From assembly GCF_051912845.1 (NCBI RefSeq), contig NZ_JBNCBU010000001.1, positions 930,001-994,000 of the forward strand: a stretch of 64,000 bases of DNA, written 5' to 3'. Shown here piece by piece: positions 7,920 through 15,864 of the stretch. Origin of the DNA: Tsuneonella sediminis. GTDB lineage: Bacteria; Pseudomonadota; Alphaproteobacteria; Sphingomonadales; Sphingomonadaceae. The position numbers and the translations under genes are program-made. Every line of letters starts with the position of its first letter. Position 1 is the stretch's first letter. Below the pieces are notes generated by a model, which was not told the origin of the DNA, did no database searches, and saw only the letters and a program-made list of their open reading frames with translations.

Positions 7920-8489
7920 ATGAAAACCTCACGCGACGAGCTGCTCGATATCGGCGAGGAACTCGTCTGCTTTCAGGGATTTGGCGGATTCAGTTACGGC
8001 GCGCTCGCGGACCGTGCCGGGATCCGCAAGGCTTCGATCCACCACCACTTTTCCACCAAGGCGGACTTCGGTCGCGCGCTGATCCAACGCCGTGCGAAAC
8101 GCCTTCGCCGGGAATTCGAAGCGCTGCAGGACGATAGACGGCGGGGCTGCGCGCTCCTGCGCGGCCTGATCCAGGCTCGCCGCCACTCGTGCCGGGACGG
8201 CGAGGCGGTCGACCTGGTGACGGCGATGTCGGCCGACCCGGCGGTCATCGACGGCGCGGCACGCGCCGCGCTCGTCGACGCGCGGCAAACGCTCGCCCGG
8301 CACATCGCCCACGCGCTCCAGGCGGGCAGGCGCGACCGCACGATCGTCGTCGCTGGCGATATCGACGAGGAAGCGCGGTCGGTTCTCGCCCAGATCGAGG
8401 GCGCCGAGATCGCTGCGCGTGCAAGCCGCGAAATTGCCGCGTTCGACCGCGCCCTCGCGACGCTCGACCGGCGGATGTCCGCCTACTGA
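7920..8489 (+). CDS. TetR/AcrR-family transcriptional regulator
   Basis: A 189-residue TetR-family repressor. The N-terminal helix-turn-helix is clear at about residues 20-50 (FSYGALADRAGIRKASIHHH then FSTKADF). The C-terminal ligand-binding part is variable, so the inducer cannot be predicted. The ATG at 7920 begins four bases after a palindrome that matches a second one upstream, which points to autoregulation. The MpaB-like gene starts 32 bases downstream and is the most likely co-regulated target, perhaps with the genes to 11005. cobS, which diverges on the other side of operator 1, could also be affected. Confidence 0.88.
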   Translation: MKTSRDELLDIGEELVCFQGFGGFSYGALADRAGIRKASIHHHFSTKADFGRALIQRRAKRLRREFEALQDDRRRGCALLRGLIQARRHSCRDGEAVDLVTAMSADPAVIDGAARAALVDARQTLARHIAHALQAGRRDRTIVVAGDIDEEARSVLAQIEGAEIAARASREIAAFDRALATLDRRMSAY

Positions 8490-8521
8490 CGTCGACGCGG
8501 CGTTGCGCTAGGAAGCGAGCG

Positions 8522-9364
8522 ATGCCGCGGTCCCCTCTCGAACTCGTCCGGCGCCGCCTCGTCGGCAAGGTGCGCGGGGTATTCAACGATGTCGCGTCCG
8601 GCCAGCGCCCGGTCGAGGTCAGCGACGAGGCCCTGTTCGAGCGCGATTCCCCGATCCGGATGGTGCATTCGGGCGTGGTCTCGATGATGGTCGGCGGCAT
8701 CCGCTCGCTGCTCCTGCAGATGCTTCATCCCCATGCCTTGCAAGGCGTCCTCGACCACTCGGATTTTCGCGCCGACATGCACGGCCGCCTTCGGCGCACG
8801 GCGCGATTCATTGCGCAGACGACGTTCGCCCACCGCGACGAAGCCATGGCGGCGATCGAGCGGGTCAACCGGATACACGCGCAAGTTGCCGGCTTGCTGC
8901 CGGGCGGTGTCCCCTATGCCGCGACGAACCCGCGCACGCTCGCCTGGGTCCACGTGGCGGAAGCGACGAGCTTTCTTGGCGCCTATCTCGCCTATGTCCG
9001 GCCGGACATGCCCGCTGCCGATCGGGACGAGTATTTCCGGCAGTTCGCGATCGTCGCACGCGCGCTTGGCGCAGACCCGGTGCCCGAGACACAGGGCGAG
9101 GCCGCGCGCCTGATAGACGAGCTTCGCGCTGATCTGGCGACGAGCGAGGCAGCGCGGGAAGTCGCACGCCTTGTCCTCGACCAGCGGCCGCGGGGGACCC
9201 CGATAGCGGTGCAGCGCGCTCTTGGCGTTGCAGCGGTCGATCTCTTGCCGCCCTATGCCCGAACCATGCTTCGGCTCGAGCGGCCCGGCCGAGCCGCCCT
9301 TCCCGCCCGCCTTGCCACCCGCACGATGTCGGAAGGCCTGCGGTGGGCCTTTCGCCAGCGCTGA
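8522..9364 (+). CDS. Oxygenase MpaB-like / DUF2236 family protein
   Basis: A 280-residue protein of the DUF2236 family, which contains MpaB and the latex-clearing protein Lcp, haem-linked oxygenases in the cases studied. Family features visible are SPIRMVHSGVVSMMVGGIRS near the N-terminus, LLQMLHPHALQGVLDHSDF with candidate histidine ligands, and the LAWVHVAEATSFL segment. No signal peptide is seen. It begins 32 bases after the TetR gene on the same strand, so co-transcription is likely. Oxygenase activity and substrate are inferred from family membership only. Confidence 0.82.
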   Translation: MPRSPLELVRRRLVGKVRGVFNDVASGQRPVEVSDEALFERDSPIRMVHSGVVSMMVGGIRSLLLQMLHPHALQGVLDHSDFRADMHGRLRRTARFIAQTTFAHRDEAMAAIERVNRIHAQVAGLLPGGVPYAATNPRTLAWVHVAEATSFLGAYLAYVRPDMPAADRDEYFRQFAIVARALGADPVPETQGEAARLIDELRADLATSEAAREVARLVLDQRPRGTPIAVQRALGVAAVDLLPPYARTMLRLERPGRAALPARLATRTMSEGLRWAFRQR

Positions 9365-9482
9365 CCGGAAAGGTTTCGTCCGGCCCGAACCTTGCCGCGG
9401 ACCGGAATCTGCCGCACTCTGTCCGCAGGCTTCGCAAGGGAGTCGCCGCGGCGACCCCGCTTTTTACCGGGAAGGTCCGCCC

Positions 9483-9848
9483 ATGTATGTGCAAGGTTTC
9501 ATCGTTCCCGTTCCCGCCGACCAGAAGGACGCCTATCGCGAGGTGGCCGAGAAGTTCTGGCCGATCGCGCGCGACTATGGCTGCCTGGGCCACGTCGAGG
9601 CATGGGAGACCGACGTGAAGGACGGCCAGGTCACCGACTTCCGCCGCGCGGTCGCACTCGAGGAAGGAGAGAAGGTCGTCTTCAGCTGGATGACCTGGCC
9701 CGACCGGCAGACCGCAGACTCCGCGCACGAGAAGATGATGGCGGACGAACGCATGAAGGAATGGGGGGATGGTTCGGATATGCCCTTTGACGGCAGGCGC
9801 ATGGTGTTCGGCGGGTTCGAGGTGATCGTCGATAACGCCGCTTCCTGA
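9483..9848 (+). CDS. DUF1428 family protein (YbaA-like)
   Basis: A 121-residue protein matching DUF1428, a dimeric ferredoxin-like alpha/beta family with no proven function. It opens MYVQGFIVPVPADQKDAYRE, shares the central AWETDVKDGQVTDF, and contains the FSWMTWPDRQTAD segment typical of the family. No motif predicts catalysis. It lies with a VOC protein and a glutathione transferase, a grouping that suggests small-molecule stress or detoxification, but that is inference. The preceding 118 bases (9365-9482) hold no gene that I can support. Confidence 0.85.
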   Translation: MYVQGFIVPVPADQKDAYREVAEKFWPIARDYGCLGHVEAWETDVKDGQVTDFRRAVALEEGEKVVFSWMTWPDRQTADSAHEKMMADERMKEWGDGSDMPFDGRRMVFGGFEVIVDNAAS

Positions 9849-9886
9849 CGCGCTGGCCGCGTTGCAACTCGGACGAGGAGATCGAA

Positions 9887-10366
9887 ATGGCCGACCGGCT
9901 GACGACCGTGCTGTGGTTCGACGGCGACGCCGAGGACGCGGCGCGCTTCTATGCCGATACGTTTCCGGACAGTTCGGTAGGTCGCGTCTTCCGCGCCCCG
10001 ACCGACTTTCCCGGCGGGCGCCAGGGAGACCCGCTGACGGTCGAATTCACCGTGCTGGGCCGCGCGTTCTCGGGCCTCAACGGGGGCGACATGTTCAAGC
10101 CCAACGAAAGCGTCAGCTTCATGGTGGTGACCGAGGACCAGCAGGAAACGGACCGCTACTGGGACGCGATCGTTGGAGCCGGCGGTCAGGAAAGCGCCTG
10201 TGGCTGGTGCAAGGACAAATGGGGATTCAACTGGCAGATCACCCCGCGCACGCTGCTCGATGCTTTTGCTGCCGGAGGGGACGAGGCCGCGCGCGCCTTT
10301 TCCGCGATGATGGACATGGCGAGGATCGATGTGGCGAGGATCGACGCCGCCCGGCAGGGGGACTGA
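9887..10366 (+). CDS. VOC-superfamily protein of the PhnB / 3-demethylubiquinone methyltransferase-like group
   Basis: A 159-residue VOC (glyoxalase/dioxygenase fold) protein. It shows WFDGDAEDAARFYADTFPDS at the start, LGRAFSGLNGGDMFKPNESV in the middle and WGFNWQITPRTL near the end. All are typical of the group often mis-annotated as 3-demethylubiquinone-9 3-methyltransferase. It has no methyltransferase SAM motif, so that name should not be used. The C-terminus carries a short internal repeat, ARIDVARIDAAR. The start ATG at 9887 follows GAGGAGATC at a good distance. The enzymatic role is unknown. Confidence 0.85.
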   Translation: MADRLTTVLWFDGDAEDAARFYADTFPDSSVGRVFRAPTDFPGGRQGDPLTVEFTVLGRAFSGLNGGDMFKPNESVSFMVVTEDQQETDRYWDAIVGAGGQESACGWCKDKWGFNWQITPRTLLDAFAAGGDEAARAFSAMMDMARIDVARIDAARQGD

Positions 10367-10378
10367 GGGGGGCGACGG

Positions 10379-11005
10379 ATGACCGACTACACGTTCTATA
10401 CCAACCCGATGAGCCGGGGACAGATCGCCCGCTGGGCGTTGCACGAGGCAGGCGCGGATTATGAGCAGGTACTGGTCGACTGGCACGACAAGTCCGCGCT
10501 GGTCCGCGTCAACCCGATGGGCAAGGTGCCCACGCTGGTCCACCATCATGGCGGCCACGACCACGTCGTGACCGAGGCGGCCGCGATCTGCCACTATCTT
10601 GCGGAGATGTCGGCGCCCGACCTGCTGCCGCGCGATCACGAGAAGGCGGACTATTTCCGGTGGCTGGTCTTCGCCGCCGCCCCCCTCGAGCAGGCTATCG
10701 TGGCAAGGGCGATGAGCTGGGAGGTCCCCGCGGAACGCGAGGGAATGGTCGGTTTCGGCAGCTTTGAACGGACGGTCGACGCTCTCGACGACTGGCTGAA
10801 GGCGCACGCATTCGTTTGCGGCGAGCGGTTCACCATGGCCGATGTCTATGTCGGCAGCCAGGTCGGCTGGGGCATCGCGTTCGGATCACTGCCGCGGCGA
10901 TCGGCCCTCGCTTCCTATGCCGAGCGACTCGACGCGCGCGAGGCGCGCCAGGCCGCACGCGCGATAGACGATGAACTGATCGCGAAGGCGCAGGCGAAAC
11001 CCTAG
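10379..11005 (+). CDS. Glutathione S-transferase family protein
   Basis: A 208-residue soluble GST. The N-terminal thioredoxin-like domain opens FYTNPMSRGQIARWALHEAG, with the cis-proline region GKVPTLV and the glutathione-contacting TEAAAICHYLAE. The C-terminal helical domain holds the conserved FTMADVYVGS capping motif. The presumed activity is conjugation or reduction of electrophiles with glutathione. It starts 13 bases after the VOC gene, so the two are probably co-transcribed. Its TAG stop overlaps the stop of the convergent J-domain gene within a shared CTAG. Confidence 0.92.
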   Translation: MTDYTFYTNPMSRGQIARWALHEAGADYEQVLVDWHDKSALVRVNPMGKVPTLVHHHGGHDHVVTEAAAICHYLAEMSAPDLLPRDHEKADYFRWLVFAAAPLEQAIVARAMSWEVPAEREGMVGFGSFERTVDALDDWLKAHAFVCGERFTMADVYVGSQVGWGIAFGSLPRRSALASYAERLDAREARQAARAIDDELIAKAQAKP

Positions 11006-11592
11006 GCCAGCGCAACGCTCTTCCTGAGCAACTGGTACGCCTCGACCACCCGCGTCAGCCGCACTTCGTGGCTGCGGTCCCCGCCGTTCCGGTCGGGATG
11101 ATAGAGCCGCACGAGCTCCGAATAGCGGCGACGCAACTGAGCGCGGTCGATGTCCGATGGCAGCTCCATCAGGGCAAGCGCGTCCTGCTCCGCACGGGTG
11201 AAGCGGGCGGCCTGTGCCCGCCCCTGCGCGCGGCGGCGCAAGTCCGAGGCGCGGGCACCGATCGCGTCGAGCGGGTCTTCGAAATCGGCCCAGCGCGGCA
11301 TACCGCCGCCGCCCCCGTCAGCGCGGAAAGCGCGCCGGGTGCTCGAATTCGCCCATCCCGCGGCGGGGTGCTGCGCCTCGAGGATCTCCTCGGCGCTCAT
11401 CCCTTCAAACCAGTCGTAGGCAGCGTTGAATTCGCGCACATGGTCGAGGCAGAACCACAGACTTTCACCGGGTCCGTCGAAGCCGGCCGAACGCGGTCCG
11501 GGCGCGCGGAACTGGCCCGGCTCGCCGCAACCGGGCGCCTGGCATTGCTGGATCGATTCTTCGTGTCGCCCGTGAAAACGTGTTGGCCGCAT
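11002..11592 (-). CDS. J-domain protein (DnaJ-like co-chaperone)
   Basis: A protein of about 196 residues with a C-terminal J domain: LRRRYSELVRLYHPDRNGGD contains the essential HPD tripeptide. The N-terminal part has a cysteine-containing CQAPGCGEPGQFRAPG stretch and WFCLDHVREFNAAYDWF, typical of the alphaproteobacterial J protein found beside bolA and cobS. I choose the ATG at 11592 (MRPTRFHG) by family resemblance; an ATG at 11622 is in frame and possible. It is divergent from bolA, with about 66 bases between the starts. It probably delivers clients to DnaK; the client is unknown. Confidence 0.85.
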   Translation of the reverse strand: MRPTRFHGRHEESIQQCQAPGCGEPGQFRAPGPRSAGFDGPGESLWFCLDHVREFNAAYDWFEGMSAEEILEAQHPAAGWANSSTRRAFRADGGGGGMPRWADFEDPLDAIGARASDLRRRAQGRAQAARFTRAEQDALALMELPSDIDRAQLRRRYSELVRLYHPDRNGGDRSHEVRLTRVVEAYQLLRKSVALA

Positions 11593-11658
11593 CCGGACCG
11601 AGGTAGGCACCCGGACAGGCATGGACAACCCGCCGCATTGCTCCCAAGACTTCGGGCC

Positions 11659-11937
11659 ATGGCCGGTCCCTTGCAAAACGAGATGGAGGCGCTGCTGGAA
11701 GGCGCTTTCGCCCCTAGCCGCCTCCAGGTAATCAACGACAGTGCGAAGCATCGCGGCCATGCTGGCGACGACGGCAGCGGCGAATCGCACTTCACCGTCG
11801 TCATCGAAAGCGCCGCGTTCGCCGGCAAGTCGCGGCTCGAACGCCAGCGGATGGTCAATGCGGCACTGGGCGACATTCCCGGGCAGCGGATCCATGCGCT
11901 CGCCATCCGCGCCTTCGCCCCGGGCGACGCCGCATGA
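11659..11937 (+). CDS. bolA: BolA family protein
   Basis: A 92-residue BolA/IbaG-type protein. It starts MAGPLQNEMEALLEGAFAPS, then has the fold core VINDSAKHRGH, the family signature GESHFTVVIES, and the helix LERQRMVNAAL. The candidate iron-sulfur-binding histidines are in KHRGH and at HALAIRAF. BolA proteins partner with monothiol glutaredoxins in iron-sulfur handling; no glutaredoxin is in this window. The stop overlaps the ATG of the pirin gene by four bases, so the two are translationally coupled. Confidence 0.93.
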   Translation: MAGPLQNEMEALLEGAFAPSRLQVINDSAKHRGHAGDDGSGESHFTVVIESAAFAGKSRLERQRMVNAALGDIPGQRIHALAIRAFAPGDAA

Positions 11938-12818
11938 GCGTGGTCGAGACGATCCAGCCCGTCACCCATGATCTGGGCCAGTTCAAGGTCCGCCGGGTGC
12001 TACCAAGCAGGGGCCGCACGATGGTGGGGCCGTTCATCTTCGTCGACGAGTTCGGGCCTGCGCAGCTCGACGCTGGCGGCGGCATGGACGTTCGGCCGCA
12101 CCCGCACATCAACCTCGCCACGGTCACCTGGCTGTTCGAGGGCGCGATCGATCACCGCGACAGCCTGGGCACGTTCGCCACGATCCGCCCCGGACAGGTC
12201 AACCTGATGACCGCGGGTCGGGGGATCGTGCACTCGGAACGCTCGCCGCAGGCCGAGCGTGCAGGCGGGCCGCGGCTCTACGGGATGCAGACCTGGCTCG
12301 CACTACCCGACGGGAGGGAAGAGATCGATCCCGCGTTCGAGGCGCAGACCGATCTCCCCATGGTCGAGGACGGCGGCGCGCGGGCAGTCGTCATCATGGG
12401 CGAATTGTGGGGCCAGCGCGCCCCGACCACCACGCACGCGGCGACCATCTATGCCGAGATCGTGCTCGAACCGGGCGGCGCGCTGCCGATCGACGCGCAG
12501 GCGGACGAGCGCGCTGTCATGCTCGTCGGCGGCGAGGCCTCGATCGAAGGCACCGCGCTCGAACCCTTCGCGCTGACCGTGCTCGCTCCCGGAGCGTCGA
12601 TGCGGCTGGCGTCGGAGCGCGGCGGACGGGCGATGTTGCTCGGCGGCGAGGCGTTCGCGACCGGTCGTCATGTCTGGTGGAACTTCGTCAGCTCCAGCCG
12701 CGAGCGGATCAACGCGGCGAAGGAAGACTGGCGCGCCGGCAGGTTCCCGCTCGTCCCCGGCGACAGCGAGGAATTCATCCCCCTCCCCGAAGTCCCCAAG
12801 ACGGTGAGCTACCCATGA
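11934..12818 (+). CDS. Pirin family protein
   Basis: A 294-residue bicupin pirin. The N-terminal cupin carries the metal-binding motif VRPHPHINLATVTWLFEG with the usual histidine pair, followed by GIVHSERSP. The C-terminal cupin is also present at full length. Bacterial pirins bind iron or other metals; some are quercetinases and others act as redox-sensitive regulators, and the sequence does not decide between them. It is the second gene in a bolA-pirin-SDR-hydrolase run with four-base overlaps at both ends. Confidence 0.92.
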   Translation: MSVVETIQPVTHDLGQFKVRRVLPSRGRTMVGPFIFVDEFGPAQLDAGGGMDVRPHPHINLATVTWLFEGAIDHRDSLGTFATIRPGQVNLMTAGRGIVHSERSPQAERAGGPRLYGMQTWLALPDGREEIDPAFEAQTDLPMVEDGGARAVVIMGELWGQRAPTTTHAATIYAEIVLEPGGALPIDAQADERAVMLVGGEASIEGTALEPFALTVLAPGASMRLASERGGRAMLLGGEAFATGRHVWWNFVSSSRERINAAKEDWRAGRFPLVPGDSEEFIPLPEVPKTVSYP

Positions 12819-13630
12819 ACCCCCAAGGAAAAGTCGCCTGGATCACTGGCGCATCGAGCGGGATCGGCGCGGCCCTCGCCCGGCAATGGGCGGCACGCGG
12901 CGGGCACGTCGTCCTCTCGGGCCGCGACACCGCGCGGCTGCAGGCCGTCGCTGACGCCATCGGTGGCGGCGAGACGCTCGTCCTCCCCTTCGACGTGCGC
13001 GACGAGGCCGCGCTGGCAGGTGCGACCGCTCAGGCGATCGCGTGGAAGGGCGGCGTCGACCTCGCCGTCGCCAATGCCGGCATTTCGCAGCGCTCGGCGG
13101 CGGTCGAGACCGGGATGCAGGTCTACCGCGAGATCATCGAAGTGGACCTCGTCGCGCAGATCGCCTTCGCGCAAGGCCTCATCGGCCCGATGAGCGAGCG
13201 CGGAAACGGGGCGCTCGCGTTCGTCTCCTCGATCGCCGGCAAGGTCGGCGTGCCTATGCGCACCGCCTATTCCGCCGCCAAGTTCGGCCTCGCCGGTTAT
13301 GCCGAAGCGCTGCGGGCGGAGCTGTCGCAGAGCGGGGTTTCGGTACACACGATTTTCCCCGGCTCGATCCGCACCGACGTCAGCCGCAATGCCCTGACCG
13401 CGGACGGCAGCGCGCGCGGCAAGAGCGACAAGGCGATCGACGAGGGCCTCGACCCGGACGAAGCGGCCGCACGGATGCTCGATGCCATTGCCGACGGCCA
13501 GCGCGAAATCCTGATCGCCGAGGGCGCCGAACTTGCGATGGGTGAAGCGCGGCTCGCCCCTGGCTGGCTGCTCGACCAGGTCGAGGCGATGGTGGCGCGC
13601 GGCTACATGGAGCGGCTGAAGGAGGGGTGA
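12815..13630 (+). CDS. Short-chain dehydrogenase/reductase (classical SDR)
   Basis: A 271-residue classical SDR oxidoreductase. The cofactor loop is ITGASSGIGAALARQ, the NAG motif is ANAGIS, and the catalytic residues are a serine in FVSSIAGK with YSAAK (YxxxK) downstream. The arginine in SGRDTARL after the second beta strand suggests NADP preference. The segment FPGSIRTDVSRN is the usual PG motif. The ATG at 12815 lies within the pirin stop codon. The substrate is unknown. Confidence 0.92.
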   Translation: MNPQGKVAWITGASSGIGAALARQWAARGGHVVLSGRDTARLQAVADAIGGGETLVLPFDVRDEAALAGATAQAIAWKGGVDLAVANAGISQRSAAVETGMQVYREIIEVDLVAQIAFAQGLIGPMSERGNGALAFVSSIAGKVGVPMRTAYSAAKFGLAGYAEALRAELSQSGVSVHTIFPGSIRTDVSRNALTADGSARGKSDKAIDEGLDPDEAAARMLDAIADGQREILIAEGAELAMGEARLAPGWLLDQVEAMVARGYMERLKEG

Positions 13631-13632
13631 CG

Positions 13633-14526
13633 ATGAAGCGGGTGAAGCTGGCGAGCGGGATCGAGCTCGGCTGCGTCGACGAGGGACCGAAAGGCGCGCC
13701 CGCGCTGATCTTCCTCCACGGCTTTCCCGAAAGCCACCGCACCTGGCGCCACCAGGTCGCGCACCTCAAGGACAGGTTCCGCTGCGTCGCGCCCGACCAG
13801 CGCGGCTATCGCGGCAGCTCGAAACCGCCCGCGGCGTCCGACTATACCCCCGACAAGCTGATCGGCGACGTGTTTCAGCTGGCCGACGCGCTCGAAATCG
13901 AGCGGTTTACGATCCTCGGCCACGACTGGGGCGGCGCGATCGCCTGGGGCACCGCGATCGCAGGTCAGCTGAACGGCCGCGTCACCCGCGCCGTGATCGC
14001 CAACGCGCCGCATCCGGCGATCTTCCAGAAGCTGCTCTACCTCAACGAGCACCAGCGCACTTCGAGCCAGTACATGAGAGGCTTCCGCGACACCGCAAAC
14101 GATGACCTCGTGCGAGAGCAGGGCCTCTTCGGCATTCTCGCGCAGGAGATCCGCTGGGACAGCGGCGACACGATGGAACCCGATGAACGCGCGCAACTGC
14201 TGAAGGACTGGCAGGACCGCGACGCCGCGTTCGCCATGCTCAACTGGTACCGCGCGAGCCCGATCGACGTCCCGCCGCTTGACGCGCCCTACGCGCTGCC
14301 CGAAGGCTGGACCCCGCCCGCGCTGCCGAACCTCACCATCCCCACCCTCGTGCTGTGGGGAATGGACGACCTCGCCCTGCCGCCCGAGAACATCGAAGGT
14401 CTGGATGCGGTGGTCGACAACCTCACGCTGGTCGAGGTGCCCGGCAGCGGGCATTTCGTGACCTGGGAGGCGCCGGACGCGGTCAGTGAAGCGCTCGACG
14501 CGTTTCTCGAGCGGACGGAAGGCTGA
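13633..14526 (+). CDS. Alpha/beta hydrolase, epoxide hydrolase-like
   Basis: A 297-residue alpha/beta-hydrolase. It has the oxyanion motif FLHGFPES, the PDQRGYRGSSKP loop common in epoxide hydrolases, and the nucleophile elbow LGHDWGGAIAW with aspartate as nucleophile. An aspartate nucleophile marks the epoxide hydrolase/haloalkane dehalogenase group. The acid and base are probably in LWGMDDLALP and GSGHFVTWE. The ATG at 13633 is preferred to the GTG at 13627 because AAGGAGG lies about seven bases before it. It closes the bolA-pirin-SDR run. The natural substrate is unknown. Confidence 0.88.
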   Translation: MKRVKLASGIELGCVDEGPKGAPALIFLHGFPESHRTWRHQVAHLKDRFRCVAPDQRGYRGSSKPPAASDYTPDKLIGDVFQLADALEIERFTILGHDWGGAIAWGTAIAGQLNGRVTRAVIANAPHPAIFQKLLYLNEHQRTSSQYMRGFRDTANDDLVREQGLFGILAQEIRWDSGDTMEPDERAQLLKDWQDRDAAFAMLNWYRASPIDVPPLDAPYALPEGWTPPALPNLTIPTLVLWGMDDLALPPENIEGLDAVVDNLTLVEVPGSGHFVTWEAPDAVSEALDAFLERTEG

Positions 14527-14666
14527 CGAGGGTCGAGAGCGTCTGGTTCTGAGGTCGCGGGGTCGCGGCGCGGACGGCCGCTTTGGGGTGGCAAGCTGAC
14601 GATGAAGCTTTGCAGGAGAGTGTTCTGCCGCAAGCGTGATATGCCGAGGCATGGAGGGACAATACA

Positions 14667-15779
14667 ATGCAATCTCTCGAAGCCGGTGACCTAAATCGAC
14701 GAGTATTTCTGAAAGCCACAGGTGCCGGAATGGCGGTCGCGCTCACTGCCTCTGCCTCGGGTGCAGATCGTCGGACAGCCATCACCACCGTCGATGAATT
14801 GACGCTGCAAGTTGTCGTCGACGCTGCAACCTTTGGCCCGTTCTTGGCAGACGAAGCCTTACCCGGTCTGGTTGTCAAGCGAACCGGAGCAGGCCGTGGA
14901 GCGCGCATGTCGCGCAAGTCTCTCATGGCTGAGTTCGGTCTGTCCATCCTGGCCAAGTCGAGACGCGGCACCGAGATGCGGCAAGTGTTGGTCGACTTCG
15001 GCTACAGCTCGGAAGTGCTGGCTAACAATATCGAGCTTCTAAGCATCGACCCGGCGAGTATAGACGCGGCCGTGCTCAGCCACGGCCATCTCGATCATTA
15101 TGGCGGCTTCGCGGGACTGTTCGGAACCAAAGCTGACGCAGGGCAGAAGCTGCCGCTCTTCGTTGGCGGTGAGGAAACGTTCTGCGAGCGAGTGGCGATA
15201 ATCGGCAACCCCCCGCCGCTAATGGGCACTCTGGACCGCGCAGAGCTCGCTGAGGCAGGGTTGATGACACAAATCGCACCCGAGCCGCGGACGGTTGCGG
15301 GACACGCCTTCACGACTGGCGTCATCCCGTTGCGGGGTTTCGAGCGTGCGGCGATCCCGACACGCATGCGTCCGGGCGTCGGTTGCGAGCTTTCGGGGAT
15401 TTCTCAAGACAAACGCAGCGCACCTGAACTCGCCGACGATGGAGAACATGAGCTCGCTACTTGTTACGCTGTGAAGGGTCTCGGCCTGGTCGTTATCGCG
15501 TCATGCAGCCATCGGGGGGTGCTTAACTCGGTCCGCCAGGCTCAGGCAGTCTCGGGGATTAGCAAGGTTCACGCGGTTGTGGGCGGGTTCCATCTTGTCC
15601 GGCCCAGGACTGAGGATGAAGCGCGGCGGACGGTGGCCGAGTTCCTCGAGATCGACCCCACTTACATAGTTCCGATGCATTGCACCGGCGAGGTCTTTAT
15701 AGCCGAAGCGCTTCGCCGAATGCCGGGCAAGGTGATCCGCCCATTTGTTGGCAACGAGTTGGTGTTTGGCGCCACGTAG
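14667..15779 (+). CDS. Tat-exported metallo-beta-lactamase-fold hydrolase
   Basis: A 370-residue MBL-fold protein. The N-terminus carries a twin-arginine motif NRRVFLKATG and an alanine-rich core, so folded export with metals is likely. The metal motif is SHGHLDHYGG (HxHxDH), with further histidines in ASCSHRG, VVGGFHLV and VPMHCTGE. This histidine pattern resembles the MBL group related to dihydropteridine/ribofuranosyl-aminobenzene phosphate synthase rather than beta-lactamases. The gene and its 140-base upstream gap have more A and T than the neighbours; a hand count of one 60-base line gives about 58% GC versus 67% just upstream. This hints at later acquisition. Substrate unknown. Confidence 0.82.
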   Translation: MQSLEAGDLNRRVFLKATGAGMAVALTASASGADRRTAITTVDELTLQVVVDAATFGPFLADEALPGLVVKRTGAGRGARMSRKSLMAEFGLSILAKSRRGTEMRQVLVDFGYSSEVLANNIELLSIDPASIDAAVLSHGHLDHYGGFAGLFGTKADAGQKLPLFVGGEETFCERVAIIGNPPPLMGTLDRAELAEAGLMTQIAPEPRTVAGHAFTTGVIPLRGFERAAIPTRMRPGVGCELSGISQDKRSAPELADDGEHELATCYAVKGLGLVVIASCSHRGVLNSVRQAQAVSGISKVHAVVGGFHLVRPRTEDEARRTVAEFLEIDPTYIVPMHCTGEVFIAEALRRMPGKVIRPFVGNELVFGAT

Positions 15780-15864
15780 TGCGCGCGCCACTGATGTATG
15801 TCGTCTTTGAGGTCGGCTGCCGACAGTCCGGTTTTGACAACTTAGCCCGCCTGACCCGCCAATT

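Noticed and set aside
9887..10366. 3-demethylubiquinone methyltransferase
   Set aside because: The sequence is a VOC-fold protein without a SAM-binding motif; the methyltransferase label is a known mis-annotation.
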